Shown here: piece by piece, positions 54,496 through 64,000 of the stretch
Position numbering within the stretch: the stretch's first letter is position 1
Layout: every line of letters starts with the position of its first letter
Assembly: GCF_032193765.1 (NCBI RefSeq)
Contig: NZ_JAVBIJ010000001.1
Span: 3,286,001 to 3,350,000, forward strand
From: Rhodoferax potami
GTDB lineage: Bacteria > Pseudomonadota > Gammaproteobacteria > Burkholderiales > Burkholderiaceae_C
Reading direction: 5' to 3'
DNA: 64,000 nucleotides
The notes under the pieces: generated by a model
Told to the model about the DNA's origin: nothing
The model's database searches: none
Seen by the model: the letters and a program-made list of their open reading frames with translations, nothing else
Made by a program: the position numbers and the translations under genes

Positions 54496-56549
54496 ACCGC
54501 CTCCGCCTTTTCCACAAAGCCGCGGAAGTTGCCTTTCCGGAGGTGAATCATCAACAACGAAATCGTCGCCGGGGTGATGCCCGACAAGCGGGAAGCCTGC
54601 CCTAGCGTCTCCGGCTTGAATTTGCTCAGGCGCTGGCGTGCCTCAATGCTCAGGGCCGTGACCTGCATGTAGTCCAGGTCTTCAGGCAAGCGGAGGTTTT
54701 CGTAGTGGGCGGCGCGTTCGACTTCATCCTTCTGGCGTTCGATGTAACCGGAGTACTTGGCCGCAATTTCCACCTGCTCCACAACAGCCGCTACAAATGC
54801 CGCCTCAGCCAGATCCGTCGCCGGCAGGCCCGCTGTTTCACGTGAAACAGTGTCCAGCAAATCACGGTTGGCGTACTTTCCATGGTCCAGTGACATCAAT
54901 CCGCCGTAACTCACATTCGGGCGGCGTAGCAAGTCGGCAAGGTTGTATTCGTGTTCAATCGATTTGCCCAACACGCGCTCGGATTCGTCGGCAGCGAGGT
55001 TGCGGGGGTTGACCCAGATACTGCGCAGGCGCTCTGTTTCACGTGAAACAGCATCCCGCTTGCGGCAGAAAGCGTCCCAACGGGCGTTGTCGACCAAGCC
55101 CAGCTCGCGGCCCACTTCGGTCAAACGGGCATCGGCATTGTCTTCACGCAGCTGCAGGCGGAACTCGGCCCGGCTGGTGAACATGCGGTAAGGCTCGGTC
55201 ACGCCCTTGGTGATCAGGTCATCCACCAGCACACCCAGATAGGCCTGGTCACGGCCGGGCAACCAGCTGCTGCCGGTATAGCTGGCAGCACCAGCAGCAC
55301 TCAGCGCCACATTGCAGCCCCCCATGGCGCGCACTTGCAGTGCCGCGTTAATGCCTGCGAACATGCCTTGTGCCGCCGCTTCTTCATAGCCGGTAGTGCC
55401 GTTGATCTGGCCGGCAAAAAACAGGCCGCCGATCTGGCGTGTCTCGAAGCTGCTCTTGAGCGAGCGCGGGTCAAAGTAGTCGTACTCAATGGCGTAGCCG
55501 GGGCGCAAGATGTGCGCGTTTTCCAGGCCGGCCATGCTGCGCACCAGGTCGTACTGGATGTCAAAAGGCAAGCTGGTGCTGATGCCGTTGGGGTAGTACT
55601 CGTGAGTGGTCAGGCCTTCAGGTTCCAAAAAGATCTGGTGGCTGTCTTTGTCGGCAAAGCGGTTGATCTTGTCTTCCACGCTCGGGCAGTAGCGCGGGCC
55701 CACGCCCTCGATCTTGCCGGTGAACATCGGGCTGCGGTCAAACCCGCTGCGGATGATGTCGTGGGTGCGCTCGTTGGTGTGGGTGATCCAGCACGGCACT
55801 TGCTGCGGGTGCATGGCGGTGTTGCCCATGAAGCTCACCACCGGCATCACATCGCTCATGCCACCGGCGACACCGTCACCAGGCTGCTCAATGCATTTGC
55901 TGAAGTCAATGCTGCGGCCGTCGATCCGCGGCGGGGTGCCGGTCTTGAGGCGGCCCTGCGGCAGCTTCAGTTCCTTGAGTCGGGCAGACAGCGACACGGC
56001 GGGCGGGTCCCCTGCCCGGCCGGCGGCGTAGTTGTTCAGGCCCACATGGATCTTGCCGTCCAAGAAGGTGCCAGCAGTCAGCACCACGGTCTTGCCCCGG
56101 AACTGGATACCAACCTGTGTCACCGCACCCACCACACGGGCGCCGTCTCCGTCGCCCTCGACCATCAAATCGTCCACCGCTTGCTGGAACAGCCAGAGGT
56201 TCGGCTGGTTCTCCAGCATCCGGCGGATGGCGGCCTTGTAGAGCACGCGGTCCGCCTGCGCGCGGGTCGCGCGCACTGCAGGGCCCTTGCTGCTGTTGAG
56301 AATACGGAACTGAATACCCGACTCGTCGGTGGCCAGCGCCATCGCACCGCCCATGGCGTCCACCTCTTTGACGAGGTGCCCTTTGCCAATACCGCCGATG
56401 CTGGGGTTGCAGCTCATCTGGCCCAAGGTCTCGATGTTGTGGGAAAGCAGCAGGGTTTTGCTGCCCATGCGGGCAGCGGCGAGCGCAGCTTCGGTGCCGG
56501 CATGGCCGCCGCCGACAACGATGACGTCGAATTCTTGTGGGTACAACAT
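54492..56549 (-). CDS. mnmG: tRNA uridine 5-carboxymethylaminomethyl modification protein MnmG
   Basis: 685 residues. N-terminal FAD motif [20 protein letters not shown]; family motifs [40 protein letters not shown] and the C-terminal [20 protein letters not shown]. Works with MnmE on tRNA wobble uridine. Two perfect parS sites inside encode VSRET twice ([22 protein letters not shown]). The start is the ATG of MLYPQEFDV; upstream in-frame residues are not conserved. Confidence 0.97.
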   Translation of the reverse strand: MLYPQEFDVIVVGGGHAGTEAALAAARMGSKTLLLSHNIETLGQMSCNPSIGGIGKGHLVKEVDAMGGAMALATDESGIQFRILNSSKGPAVRATRAQADRVLYKAAIRRMLENQPNLWLFQQAVDDLMVEGDGDGARVVGAVTQVGIQFRGKTVVLTAGTFLDGKIHVGLNNYAAGRAGDPPAVSLSARLKELKLPQGRLKTGTPPRIDGRSIDFSKCIEQPGDGVAGGMSDVMPVVSFMGNTAMHPQQVPCWITHTNERTHDIIRSGFDRSPMFTGKIEGVGPRYCPSVEDKINRFADKDSHQIFLEPEGLTTHEYYPNGISTSLPFDIQYDLVRSMAGLENAHILRPGYAIEYDYFDPRSLKSSFETRQIGGLFFAGQINGTTGYEEAAAQGMFAGINAALQVRAMGGCNVALSAAGAASYTGSSWLPGRDQAYLGVLVDDLITKGVTEPYRMFTSRAEFRLQLREDNADARLTEVGRELGLVDNARWDAFCRKRDAVSRETERLRSIWVNPRNLAADESERVLGKSIEHEYNLADLLRRPNVSYGGLMSLDHGKYANRDLLDTVSRETAGLPATDLAEAAFVAAVVEQVEIAAKYSGYIERQKDEVERAAHYENLRLPEDLDYMQVTALSIEARQRLSKFKPETLGQASRLSGITPATISLLMIHLRKGNFRGFVEKAEAV
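54834..54849. promoter_or_regulatory. parS site 3, in mnmG
   Basis: Perfect TGTTTCACGTGAAACA within the mnmG coding sequence. Confidence 0.93.
55035..55050. promoter_or_regulatory. parS site 4, in mnmG
   Basis: Perfect TGTTTCACGTGAAACA, 201 bases from site 3, also within mnmG. Confidence 0.93.
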
Positions 56550-56604
56550 GGCAAGGGGGCGCAAGGGCGGACCACGATGCGGGTCCGGCCGGCGCAAAAA
56601 GAAA

Positions 56605-56641
56605 GGGAGTTGCCTATTTTAACGGCAGCTCCCCTTTTTGC
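56605..56641. terminator. Hairpin before mnmG, bidirectional T tracts
   Basis: GGGAGTTGCC and GGCAGCTCCC pair (one G-T), loop of nine, with T-rich runs on both sides. It lies 56 bases before the mnmG start and 180 bases after the Crp-type gene, on the same strand, so it may terminate the latter or act as an mnmG leader structure. The rest of the 267-base gap shows nothing I recognise. Confidence 0.5.
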
Positions 56642-56816
56642 CGAGTGCGGGGGCTTGGTGTCCTGACAGCCGCTGGCTTAGTGAATAAAAGCGCCCATCA
56701 CCTTAATAGATATTGAGCGAACTGCTCCTGATTCGATAGCACCTTTCGGGACCATGGGACCAAGCAGCGACCCCACGCAATTCGACTGGATGACAGGCCT
56801 GGGCACCGTCGCCCTT

Positions 56817-57512
56817 TTAAGCGAGCGCCGCCTCGCGCTTCAAGAGCTCGGTGTCCCGGAACTCGATGTGCCCATACCCTAGCGCGAGCGCGCCTGCGCC
56901 CACTAGGTACTTGAGCTCTTTGGCAAGCGTTTGGCGCGTTACGCCGAGCATCATGGCCAGTTCTTCGTGTGAGACCTGCACACCGCTGCGGCTCTGGTGG
57001 GACAGGGTCATGTCTCCGCGGGCCAGGCTGATGAGGCGCCGCGCCACCCGGGTGCGCGTGGAGCGCAACATCGAGTCTTCGACCAACCCACACAAACCCC
57101 GCACCCGGGTCGCCAGCAGCACGCTGATGCCTTGCACAAACCCGATCCGCTGCATCAGGCCTTGAAAATCACGGGGCGTAATCACCAGCAGAGTGCCTGC
57201 CTGCAGGGAGACGACGTCGTGGGGCCGGATTTCCCCGTCGACCATGGAGGTCTCACCAAACCAGTGTCCGGCCTCCAGGACCGACAAAATCCCCTCGCGC
57301 CCATCTTCCCCCGAAGCGGTAACCCGGAACACGCCGGAGAGCACGCCATAAAAGCCGCCGCTCGCATCCCCACGGCGGTACACCGCTTCACCCGGAGACA
57401 CTTCTTGCTCAATGGCCACCGCCAAGAGCGCTTTGCGCTCGGCAATAGGCAAGCCATCAAACCAGGTGTTGACTGACATTTTTTTTAATAACTCTGCTTT
57501 GGAGTGTGTCAT
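56817..57512 (-). CDS. Crp/Fnr-family regulator
   Basis: 231 residues: cNMP-binding-like domain (EVSPGEAVYRRGDASGGFYG; GHWFGETSMVDGEIRPHDVV) and a Crp-type HTH (VSHEELAMMLGVTRQTLAKE). No Fe-S cysteines of Fnr are visible in the N-terminus. Divergent from the class II aldolase gene across about 100 bases, so likely its regulator. Confidence 0.9.
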   Translation of the reverse strand: MTHSKAELLKKMSVNTWFDGLPIAERKALLAVAIEQEVSPGEAVYRRGDASGGFYGVLSGVFRVTASGEDGREGILSVLEAGHWFGETSMVDGEIRPHDVVSLQAGTLLVITPRDFQGLMQRIGFVQGISVLLATRVRGLCGLVEDSMLRSTRTRVARRLISLARGDMTLSHQSRSGVQVSHEELAMMLGVTRQTLAKELKYLVGAGALALGYGHIEFRDTELLKREAALA

Positions 57513-57611
57513 CCATTCCCCTTTAGTGATTACCCTGAATTGTTAGTTTTTTTACAGTGTATCGATCGCGATGCAAGTACGCTGGGCCCTGTTGTAACTA
57601 GGGAGGCATCC

Positions 57612-58370
57612 ATGCCCGCTTCATCCGTGCAAGCCCAAGTCAGTGCGCAAGAGTGGCAGCTGCGCCAGGATCTGGCTGCTTGCTACCGCCTGGTTGCCCA
57701 TTACGGCTGGAGCGACCTGGTGTTCACCCACATCAGTGCGCGCATACCGGGCCCGGATCACCACTTCCTCATCAACCCTTACGGATTGATGTTTGATGAA
57801 ATCACTGCGAGTAGTCTCGTCAAAGTGGACCAGCATTGCAATAAGCTGAATGACTCACCCTACTCCGTCAATCCGGCCGGTTTTGTGATTCACAGCGCGA
57901 TCCATGAAGCGCGGGAAGACGCCGGTTGCGTGCTGCACACCCACACCCGGGCCGGTGTCGCTGTCAGTGCCCAAAAGGATGGCGTGCTGCCGTTGAGCCA
58001 GCAATCGACCTTTGTGCTGGCGTCCTTGGCTTACCACGACTATGAAGGCGTCGCCTTCCGCCCGGACGAGAAGCCGCGCTTGCAAGCCGACCTCGGGCAA
58101 GCCAATTTCATGGTGCTCCGTAACCACGGCTTGTTGGTGGTGGGTAAAACCATTGCCGATGCTTTTTTGAGCATGTACACCTTCGAGGCCACCTGCCAGA
58201 TCCAACTCGCCGCCCAATCGGGCGGTGGCGCCCTGACCCATGTCGACCCGCGCATTGTGAGCGGTGTGGCCGAGTCCATGCGGGTGCAAACCGGCGGGCT
58301 GGGTGGCGCATTTGTCTGGCCGGCGCTGCTGCGCAAACTGCAACGCATAGACCCCGGCTACCTGGATTGA
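57612..58370 (+). CDS. Class II aldolase/adducin-family protein
   Basis: 252 residues. The metal-binding HTHTRAG is present and a third ligand is in VLRNHGLLVVG; LVFTHISARIPGP begins the fold. Class II aldolases of this kind (YgbL/fuculose aldolase-like) act on sugar or hydroxy-acid substrates; some members are decarboxylases. GGGAGG before the ATG. It is followed after 6 bases by the GMC oxidoreductase gene. Confidence 0.9.
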   Translation: MPASSVQAQVSAQEWQLRQDLAACYRLVAHYGWSDLVFTHISARIPGPDHHFLINPYGLMFDEITASSLVKVDQHCNKLNDSPYSVNPAGFVIHSAIHEAREDAGCVLHTHTRAGVAVSAQKDGVLPLSQQSTFVLASLAYHDYEGVAFRPDEKPRLQADLGQANFMVLRNHGLLVVGKTIADAFLSMYTFEATCQIQLAAQSGGGALTHVDPRIVSGVAESMRVQTGGLGGAFVWPALLRKLQRIDPGYLD

Positions 58371-58376
58371 GACCGT

Positions 58377-60002
58377 ATGAACCCCACAGAATTTGACTAC
58401 ATCATCGTCGGCGGCGGCTCTGCCGGCTGCGTGCTCGCAGGCCGATTGAGCGAAGACCCGAACACCACCGTCTGCCTGCTCGAAGCCGGTGGCCCGGACA
58501 CCAGCGCCTTTATCCATGCACCGCTGGGCTTTGCAGCCACCGCCCCGCTCGGCATCTTCAACTGGAACTATGAAAGCGTGCCGCAACCCGGCTTGGGCGG
58601 GCGTCGCGGCTTCGCGCCACGCGGCAAAGTGCTGGGGGGCAGCAGCTCGCTCAACGCCATGGTCTACACCCGCGGCAACGCTGCCGACTACGACCGCTGG
58701 GCAGACCACGGCAACCCCGGCTGGAGCTACCGAGATGTCTTGCCGTTGTTCAAACAATCCGAAAACAACCAATGCTTCGGCGCCACCGACCTGCGCGGTG
58801 TGGGCGGCCCCCTGAACGTGTGCTACCTGCGCAGCCCCAGCCCGCTGAACCAGGCCTTTATTGAGGCGTGCGAAAGCCAGGGCCTGCCCCGCACACCCGA
58901 CTACAACGGCACCCAACAATGGGGCGTAGCGCCCGCCCAGGTCACCCAAAAAGACGGCGAACGCTGGAGTGCCGCCAAGGGCTACCTCACCCCCCACCGC
59001 CATCGCAGCAACCTCACAGTCATCACCCAAGCCCACACCCACAAGGTGCTGCTCGACAGCAGCCACGGTGACCCGCGCGCCACCGGTGTGCAGTACGAGC
59101 ACAAGGGCCAAATGCACGAGCTGCGCGCCCGCCGCGAGGTGCTGGTCAGCAGCGGCGCCTTCGGCTCGCCGCAGTTGTTGATGCTCTCAGGCATCGGACC
59201 GGCAGAGCACCTGCGCCACCATGGCATTCCGGTGCGGCACGCCCTTCCCGGCGTCGGTCAAAACCTGCAAGACCACATCACCACCGTGCTGATCTACCGC
59301 ACCCAACACCAGCGCGAAACGCTGGGCTTCTCATTCGGTGGCGCGCTTGCGATGCTGAAGTCCATTTTTGAATGGCGCAGCCAGCGCACCGGCTGGATCA
59401 CCACCAACGTGGCCGAGTCCCAAGGCTTCATGAAAACACGCCCGGAGCTCGACATCCCCGATATCCAGCTCGCGTTTTGCACCGGCATCGTGGACGACCA
59501 CACCCGCAAGCCGCACCTCGGCCACGGCTACACCCTGCACGTCACCCTGATGCGGCCCAAGAGCCGTGGCAGTGTGACCCTGCAAAGTGCCAACCCCGAG
59601 GACGCACCGCTGATCGACCCCGCCTACCTGCAAGACCCTGAAGACCTCGAGGCCCTGGTGCGCGGCACCCAAATGGGCTTGGACATCATGGAAGCGCCGG
59701 CCTTGCAGCCCTACCGCGGCAAGATGCTCTACCCGGTGGAGCGCAACAACCGCCCGCAAATCGAGCAGTTTTTGCGCGACCACTCCGACACCGAATACCA
59801 CCCGATCGGCACCTGCAAAATGGGTCCCGCCAGCGACCCGATGGCCGTGGTGGATGCAAATCTGCGGGTGCACGGCATCCAAGGGCTGCGGGTGGTGGAC
59901 GCGTCCATCATGCCCGACCTGGTGACCGGCAACACCAATGCGCCCACCATCATGATTGCGGAAAAGGCCGTGCAAAGCATCCGTGCAGCCCATGTCCGCT
60001 AG
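58377..60002 (+). CDS. GMC-family FAD oxidoreductase (choline dehydrogenase-like)
   Basis: 541 residues. FAD motif [29 protein letters not shown] signature [20 protein letters not shown] and [20 protein letters not shown], and the C-terminal His in [13 protein letters not shown] and [16 protein letters not shown]. Oxidises an alcohol to aldehyde. Pairs with the aldolase gene just upstream. Confidence 0.94.
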   Translation: MNPTEFDYIIVGGGSAGCVLAGRLSEDPNTTVCLLEAGGPDTSAFIHAPLGFAATAPLGIFNWNYESVPQPGLGGRRGFAPRGKVLGGSSSLNAMVYTRGNAADYDRWADHGNPGWSYRDVLPLFKQSENNQCFGATDLRGVGGPLNVCYLRSPSPLNQAFIEACESQGLPRTPDYNGTQQWGVAPAQVTQKDGERWSAAKGYLTPHRHRSNLTVITQAHTHKVLLDSSHGDPRATGVQYEHKGQMHELRARREVLVSSGAFGSPQLLMLSGIGPAEHLRHHGIPVRHALPGVGQNLQDHITTVLIYRTQHQRETLGFSFGGALAMLKSIFEWRSQRTGWITTNVAESQGFMKTRPELDIPDIQLAFCTGIVDDHTRKPHLGHGYTLHVTLMRPKSRGSVTLQSANPEDAPLIDPAYLQDPEDLEALVRGTQMGLDIMEAPALQPYRGKMLYPVERNNRPQIEQFLRDHSDTEYHPIGTCKMGPASDPMAVVDANLRVHGIQGLRVVDASIMPDLVTGNTNAPTIMIAEKAVQSIRAAHVR

Positions 60003-60032
60003 CATGCTGCCTTCACCTACTTAAGGCCCACC

Positions 60033-60641
60033 ATGAAGCTGTACTACTCCCAAGGCGCCTGCTCGCTGGCACCCCATATCGTGATGCACGAAGCCGGCTT
60101 GGCGTTTGAAGCCATTTCCGCGCCCACCAAGACCCACCAGTTGCCTGACGGCACCGACTTCTACACGATCAACCCGCTGGGCTACGTGCCGTTTTTGGTC
60201 TTGCAAGACGGCCGCAGCCTGCATGAAACGCCGGCCATCGTGCAGTACCTGGCAGACCTGGTGCCTGAAAAGCACCTCGCCCCGGCCAACGGCTCCTTTG
60301 AGCGCTACCAGCTGCAGCAGTGGCTCACCTTTATTGGCACCGAGCTGCACAAGAACTTCAGCCCCCTCTTCAACCCGGCAGCGCCCCTCGAAGGCAAAGA
60401 GCAAGCCAAACAAACCCTCGCGAAGCGCTTGGCATGGGTGGACGGCGAGCTGGCCGGCAAGGACTACCTGCTCGGCACGACCTTCAGCGTGGCCGATGCC
60501 TACCTGTTCACCGTGACCAACTGGGCCCGTCTGGTAAAAGTAGACCTCAGCACTTTTGCCAACCTGTTGACCTACCGGGCCCGCGTTGGCGAGCGCCCCG
60601 GCGTACAAGCCGCCATGCGTGCAGAAGGCTTGCTGAAGTAA
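60033..60641 (+). CDS. Beta-class glutathione S-transferase
   Basis: 202 residues, GstA type: KLYYSQGACSLAPHIVMHEA with the active-site Cys10, NPLGYVPFLVLQDGRSLHET for glutathione binding, and the C-terminal helix ELHKNFSPLFNP. Separated from the GMC gene by 30 bases and followed by a terminator, so it ends the operon. Confidence 0.93.
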   Translation: MKLYYSQGACSLAPHIVMHEAGLAFEAISAPTKTHQLPDGTDFYTINPLGYVPFLVLQDGRSLHETPAIVQYLADLVPEKHLAPANGSFERYQLQQWLTFIGTELHKNFSPLFNPAAPLEGKEQAKQTLAKRLAWVDGELAGKDYLLGTTFSVADAYLFTVTNWARLVKVDLSTFANLLTYRARVGERPGVQAAMRAEGLLK

Positions 60642-60663
60642 AACGCAGCGCGCTCAAAAAACC

Positions 60664-60686
60664 AAGGGCCCTTACGGGCCCTTTTT
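60664..60686 (+). terminator. Rho-independent terminator of gst operon
   Basis: AAGGGCCC and GGGCCCTT flank a TTAC loop; T5 tract follows, 23 bases after the gst stop. Confidence 0.9.
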
Positions 60687-60690
60687 CATG

Positions 60691-60740
60691 AAAATGCTAC
60701 TACTTTGATAGCTGCGAACGCATATTCTGCGGGAGCTAGA
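60691..60740. repeat. Dispersed hairpin repeat, degenerate
   Basis: AATGCTACTACTTTGATAGC, then GCATATTCTGCGGGAGCTAG, a degenerate family copy directly after the gst terminator. Confidence 0.5.
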
Positions 60741-60852
60741 GGCAGCTCGGGTAAGGCGCTGCTTCGCCGGGCACGCGCGCACACAGTTTCACCAGCATCA
60801 GCCGTGGCAAGCGCTCCGACCACTTGGCGGCATTCAAGGCAATGGGGCCGTG

Positions 60853-61311
60853 CTACCGGTTGATGGCCCGCTCCATCATCTTGTCACGGAGGTTGTCATT
60901 GCCATTCAAATCCAGGGCGTCGTGCAGGTTGCTGCGCACGGCGGGTGCCTGTGCACCTTGGGGTTGCGTGGCGGGTTTGGGGGTGTCGGAGGGCACCACC
61001 GTGACATTGCCACCTGTGACGGCGGCCACCTTGGCGCCCGCTTCACAGGGCAGCTCGGTGTAGACCACCTGTTTGCCCTTGATGCACTTTTTCATCTGGC
61101 CGGGCAGGTTGTCGGGGCCCTCCGCCTTGGGCTGTGGCGGCATGCGAACCGCGCTGTCCCGCACCGACCCGTTGTCAAACACCACCGGTTTGGGCGGGGC
61201 CTCTGGGCGCCACAGAGCCTGCACCCAGGCATCGTCACGGTGGCGCCATGCCGTCATGCCCACCACACCTGCCAACAAAACAATCCCCACGCGCCGGTAC
61301 CACATCCACAC
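60853..61311 (-). CDS. Secreted DUF4124-like small protein
   Basis: 152 residues with a short N-terminal membrane or signal helix (VGIVLLAGVVGMTAW) and a region MKKCIKGKQVVYTELPCEAG resembling the DUF4124 pattern C-x(n)-YTD-PC. Unknown function. GTG start; an ATG two codons on is possible. Confidence 0.75.
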   Translation of the reverse strand: MWMWYRRVGIVLLAGVVGMTAWRHRDDAWVQALWRPEAPPKPVVFDNGSVRDSAVRMPPQPKAEGPDNLPGQMKKCIKGKQVVYTELPCEAGAKVAAVTGGNVTVVPSDTPKPATQPQGAQAPAVRSNLHDALDLNGNDNLRDKMMERAINR

Positions 61312-61327
61312 GATTGAGCCTCCCTAT

Positions 61328-61378
61328 ATATTTACTATTAAATATATAGCGATGTACGCAGGTTTCACGAGCGCTGCA
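61328..61378. repeat. Dispersed hairpin repeat
   Basis: TTACTATTAAATATATAGCG and CGCAGGTTTCACGAGCGCTG show the family's attaaa-t-atagc, cgca and tttcatgagcgct blocks, running into the 3' end of the MFS gene. Confidence 0.55.
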
Positions 61379-62591
61379 GTGCTTTTTGACGTATCGCCAG
61401 CGCCGCGCCCACCCACAAAGCAGCGGCCGAGAACACCAGCCCCCGCGCCAAGCCACCGGGGCCGTCTGCGATCCAGCCGACCACCGTGGGGCCCACAATC
61501 TGGCCGGCCGCAAACACCGTGGTGAACGCACTGATACCCGCTGCCCACGCGGTCGGCGGCAAGTTATGCCGCACCAAGGCGGTAGTGGACGCCACCACCG
61601 ACAAAAACACCGCGCCAAACAACAAACCCGAGGCCAGTAACGCCGGCCACCACTGGGTGAGCGACGGCAAAACAATGGCCACCCCCAAGAGGGTGTTGAG
61701 CGTCGCCAAGGGCCGGCCGTCCTGGTGCTTGTCGAGCAGGCCCGCCCAAATGCGGCTGGAGGCGATCACCGCCGCACCCAAGAGCGCATAAAACACCGTC
61801 ACCGCCGCAGCCGATGTGCCCTGGGATCGCAGGAGCGCCACCACAAACGTCATGTAGCCGATATAGCCCACCCCAAAAAACGTGTACCCGGCCAGGCCAA
61901 AGCGGAAATCCCTCCAGTGAAACTGCTGCGGCCCGCCCGCACCCGCAGGTGCGCCCGGCAGCGCCCAGCGCGACATCACCCGCGCCGGCCACACCAACAC
62001 AGCGGTACCCACAGCGCAAGCCAAAGCCAGGGCCCACCACGACCACTGCCAGCCATGCGGTTGCGCGGCAAACGCCTCTAACAGCCAAGGCACCATCAGG
62101 GCACTCAACACAATGCCCAGGCCGGTGCCACCGTAGTACATGCCCAGCAGCAAACCGTTATGGCGCGGAAAACGTGCGCCCAAGCGGGCTGCGAGCAAAC
62201 CACCGGCCACAAACACCAGCGCACTCGCCACACCGGCCAACAAGCGCTGCGCCAGCAAGGCCGTGGTATCTGTAAAAAACCCGCTCAGGCCCATGAACAC
62301 CGAGGCCAGCACCGCGCCGCGCCACAGCACCTCGCCCGGGCCGCGGGTGCGCAACAAACGGGGCGCCCACAGCGCCCCGATCAAGTAGCCCAGCGCGTTG
62401 GCCGTGTTCATGGCGCCAGCCAGGGTGTAGCTCCAGCCCAGATCGGTGCGCATGGCTGGCAAAAGCAGGCCATAGGCAAAACGGGTAATCCCCAGAGAAA
62501 CAGCAGCCCCCAAAGACAAAGCCAGCGCGAGGCACCAGCCTTGAAAAGAGATCGCTACAGGAGTGGCTAAGGGTTGGTCCGCGCCCGCCAT
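61365..62591 (-). CDS. YbfB/YjiJ-family MFS transporter
   Basis: 408 residues, about 12 helices. YbfB/YjiJ-type features: ITRFAYGLLLPAMRTDLGWS, ANALGYLIGALWAPRLLRTR. Substrate unknown. The start codon overlaps the stop of the chemoreceptor gene on the same strand, so it is coupled to it. Confidence 0.9.
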   Translation of the reverse strand: MAGADQPLATPVAISFQGWCLALALSLGAAVSLGITRFAYGLLLPAMRTDLGWSYTLAGAMNTANALGYLIGALWAPRLLRTRGPGEVLWRGAVLASVFMGLSGFFTDTTALLAQRLLAGVASALVFVAGGLLAARLGARFPRHNGLLLGMYYGGTGLGIVLSALMVPWLLEAFAAQPHGWQWSWWALALACAVGTAVLVWPARVMSRWALPGAPAGAGGPQQFHWRDFRFGLAGYTFFGVGYIGYMTFVVALLRSQGTSAAAVTVFYALLGAAVIASSRIWAGLLDKHQDGRPLATLNTLLGVAIVLPSLTQWWPALLASGLLFGAVFLSVVASTTALVRHNLPPTAWAAGISAFTTVFAAGQIVGPTVVGWIADGPGGLARGLVFSAAALWVGAALAIRQKALQRS

Positions 62592-64000
62592 CAGGCGGCA
62601 CTGCCCTGCAAGCGGAACTGGCGCACCACCTGTGCCAAGGCATCAGCCTGCTCGCGCAAGCCCTGGGCTGCGGCTGCGCTCTGCTCCACCAAGGCGGCGT
62701 TTTGTTGGGTCGCCTGGTCGATCAGGCCGACTGATTGATTGACCTGCGCAATACCACTGGACTGCTCGGTGGAAGACGAAGAAATTTCGCCAATGATTTC
62801 GCCCACGCGCTGCACGCCGTCCACCATTTCTTTCATGGCGGCACCGGCCTCTTCCACCAGCTTGACCCCGCCATCCACCGCGTGCACGCTGGTGCTGACC
62901 AGGCCCTTGATTTCTTGGGCCGCTGCGGCGGAGCGCTTGGCCAGCATCCGCACTTCGGACGCCACCACCGCAAAACCCCGGCCTTGCTCACCGGCGCGGG
63001 CGGCTTCCACCGCCGCGTTGAGCGCCAGGATGTTGGTCTGGAAGGCGATCGAATCAATCAGCCCGACGATGTCATTGATCTTGCTGCTGCTGGCGGCAAT
63101 CTCGTGCATGCTGCCCACCGCCTGGGTCACGACCTGGCCGCCACGGGCTGCCAGCTTGTAAGCCGAGTCGGACAACTGGCGCGCTGTCTGTGCCGCGTGG
63201 GCGGTTTGCTGCACGTTTTCGGTCAGCTCTGCCAGAGAGCCCACGGTGTCTTGCACGCTGCTGGCAGACTTTTCGGTGCGAATCGACAGATCCTGGTTGC
63301 CGGAGGCAATTTCCTGGCTGGCCGTGGCCACACTCTCACTCGCATTGCGCACCTGCGAAACCAGGGCGCTCAGGCCGTCTTGCATCGCCTGTTGGGTGCG
63401 CTGCAAATCAGCCACCTCGTCTTTGCCATGCACCACCACCCGTTGCGACAAATCCCCCCCGGCAATCGCCTGGGCCAACAACCGGGCTTGCTCCAAGGGT
63501 TGGCAAATCGAGTTCATGTTCAAAATGGTCAACGGCACCACCACCAGCGATGCCACTGCCAGTGCCGCAATAAAGACCCAGCGCACCACCTCGGCCACTT
63601 TTTGCTGGTCTTGCACCGACTCTTCGACCTCCCGGTTCAGAATGACTTCTAGCTCTGACACCTGCTTGTCGATCACCAAGAACTCGGCCAGTGCCTTTTG
63701 GCTCATGCGGTTGGCAGTGGTGGCAGATTCATAGCCACTGCTCTTGAGCTGCACGGTGACAGGCTCAAACAACTTGGCATAGCTTTGCAAGCGCAAAATC
63801 AGCTCACGCACCACCACGTTGTCCGGGTCTTCCTCGCCCTCCAAAAATCCATTGGCGACCTTCTCGGTCTCTGCGAGGTTCTGTTTCCAGCGGGTATAGG
63901 CTTTCTCGACCTCGTTGGGGCGCTCGTATTCGATGATCATGTCTTTCTCTGCCATGCGCACCATGGCGAGCGCGCCACGCAGGTGAGACAGGTGCTGCAC
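62591..64000 (-). CDS. Methyl-accepting chemotaxis protein, 5' end outside window
   Basis: 469 C-terminal residues of a class I chemoreceptor: part of the four-helix ligand domain, a membrane helix ([20 protein letters not shown]), HAMP, then the signalling domain with the CheA/CheW tip ([40 protein letters not shown]; quoted in pieces: [20 protein letters not shown] and [11 protein letters not shown]). No CheR-docking pentapeptide at the end (…RLQGSAA). The upstream part is beyond the window. Confidence 0.95.
   Translation of the reverse strand: MQHLSHLRGALAMVRMAEKDMIIEYERPNEVEKAYTRWKQNLAETEKVANGFLEGEEDPDNVVVRELILRLQSYAKLFEPVTVQLKSSGYESATTANRMSQKALAEFLVIDKQVSELEVILNREVEESVQDQQKVAEVVRWVFIAALAVASLVVVPLTILNMNSICQPLEQARLLAQAIAGGDLSQRVVVHGKDEVADLQRTQQAMQDGLSALVSQVRNASESVATASQEIASGNQDLSIRTEKSASSVQDTVGSLAELTENVQQTAHAAQTARQLSDSAYKLAARGGQVVTQAVGSMHEIAASSSKINDIVGLIDSIAFQTNILALNAAVEAARAGEQGRGFAVVASEVRMLAKRSAAAAQEIKGLVSTSVHAVDGGVKLVEEAGAAMKEMVDGVQRVGEIIGEISSSSTEQSSGIAQVNQSVGLIDQATQQNAALVEQSAAAAQGLREQADALAQVVRQFRLQGSAA

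Noticed and set aside
56605..56641. Riboswitch upstream of mnmG.
   Set aside because: Only one hairpin with no recognisable conserved core.
60736..60837. A 33-codon minus-strand frame with a TTG start (LNAAKWSERLPRLMLVKLCA…), two Cys.
   Set aside because: No ribosome-binding site, short, and between a degenerate repeat and another gene; not called as a gene.

Overview
This 64 kb, GC-rich window comes from a beta-proteobacterial chromosome, most likely a Comamonadaceae member near Rhodoferax/Curvibacter. That placement is an inference from protein sequence character and from many copies of a short hairpin repeat (gctgctagcgc...gcgctagcagc type) that I associate with that family. I saw no rRNA, tRNA, CRISPR array, insertion sequence or prophage. 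Three genes carry clear reading-frame breaks: a LysR regulator, a TRAP-type binding protein and an ImpA-like metalloprotease.

Layout. 1-2.4 kb: a sorbitol/mannitol-type ABC importer, cut by the window edge. 2.7-8 kb: an orphan sulfate-binding protein, an EamA transporter, an RBBP9-type hydrolase, a UvrD-like helicase and two small proteins. 8-13.9 kb: a periplasmic copper-handling gene set (Cys/His/Met-rich secreted protein, small secreted protein, shortened TolC, Tat-exported multicopper oxidase, cupredoxin, DUF411 protein, CusF-like protein and an EamA transporter with a His-rich tail). 13.9-16.6 kb: a PhnD-like binding protein paired with a histidine kinase. 16.8-20 kb: a persulfide-response locus (BigR/SqrR repressor, MBL-fold dioxygenase, two half-size YeeE/YedE transporters, a Blh-type phosphatase-fold protein) around a very long dyad operator. 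20-23 kb: a cysteine-free IscR-like regulator, a frameshifted NhaR-like LysR gene, a CopD-like protein and MipA.

23.2-27.2 kb: the sulfate ABC importer sbp-cysTWA. 28-32.4 kb: a RutR regulator and a four-gene NMT1/ThiY-type ABC importer with a RutR-like operator in front, pointing to pyrimidine uptake. 32.5-39.5 kb: a two-component system divergent from a mixed tricarboxylate/TRAP/LivK-type transport locus. 39.6-48.6 kb: thioesterase, diguanylate cyclase, cobalamin adenosyltransferase, FAD-linked D-hydroxyacid dehydrogenase, a LemA + GIDE/EF-hand pair, and a broken M60-like lipoprotease. 48.7-50.2 kb: a degenerate HD-GYP protein and a membrane methyltransferase. 50.3-56.5 kb: the chromosome-partitioning block mnmG-rsmG-lysE-parA-hydrolase-parB, with four parS sites and two hairpin repeats. 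56.8-64 kb: a Crp-type regulator divergent from a class II aldolase/GMC oxidoreductase/GST group, then a secreted DUF4124-like protein, a YbfB-type MFS transporter and a truncated chemoreceptor.

The most useful observations are the 21-bp-arm dyad in which two face-to-face promoters overlap at 18.3 kb; a shared CysB-like promoter element linking the hydrolase at 4.9 kb with the sulfate operon; the RutR-like box at 32.4 kb; the duplicated cusF tail flanking the His-tailed transporter; the parS sites embedded in mnmG and rsmG; and the two inverted-repeat elements with a common core but different stems at 53.6-53.8 kb.
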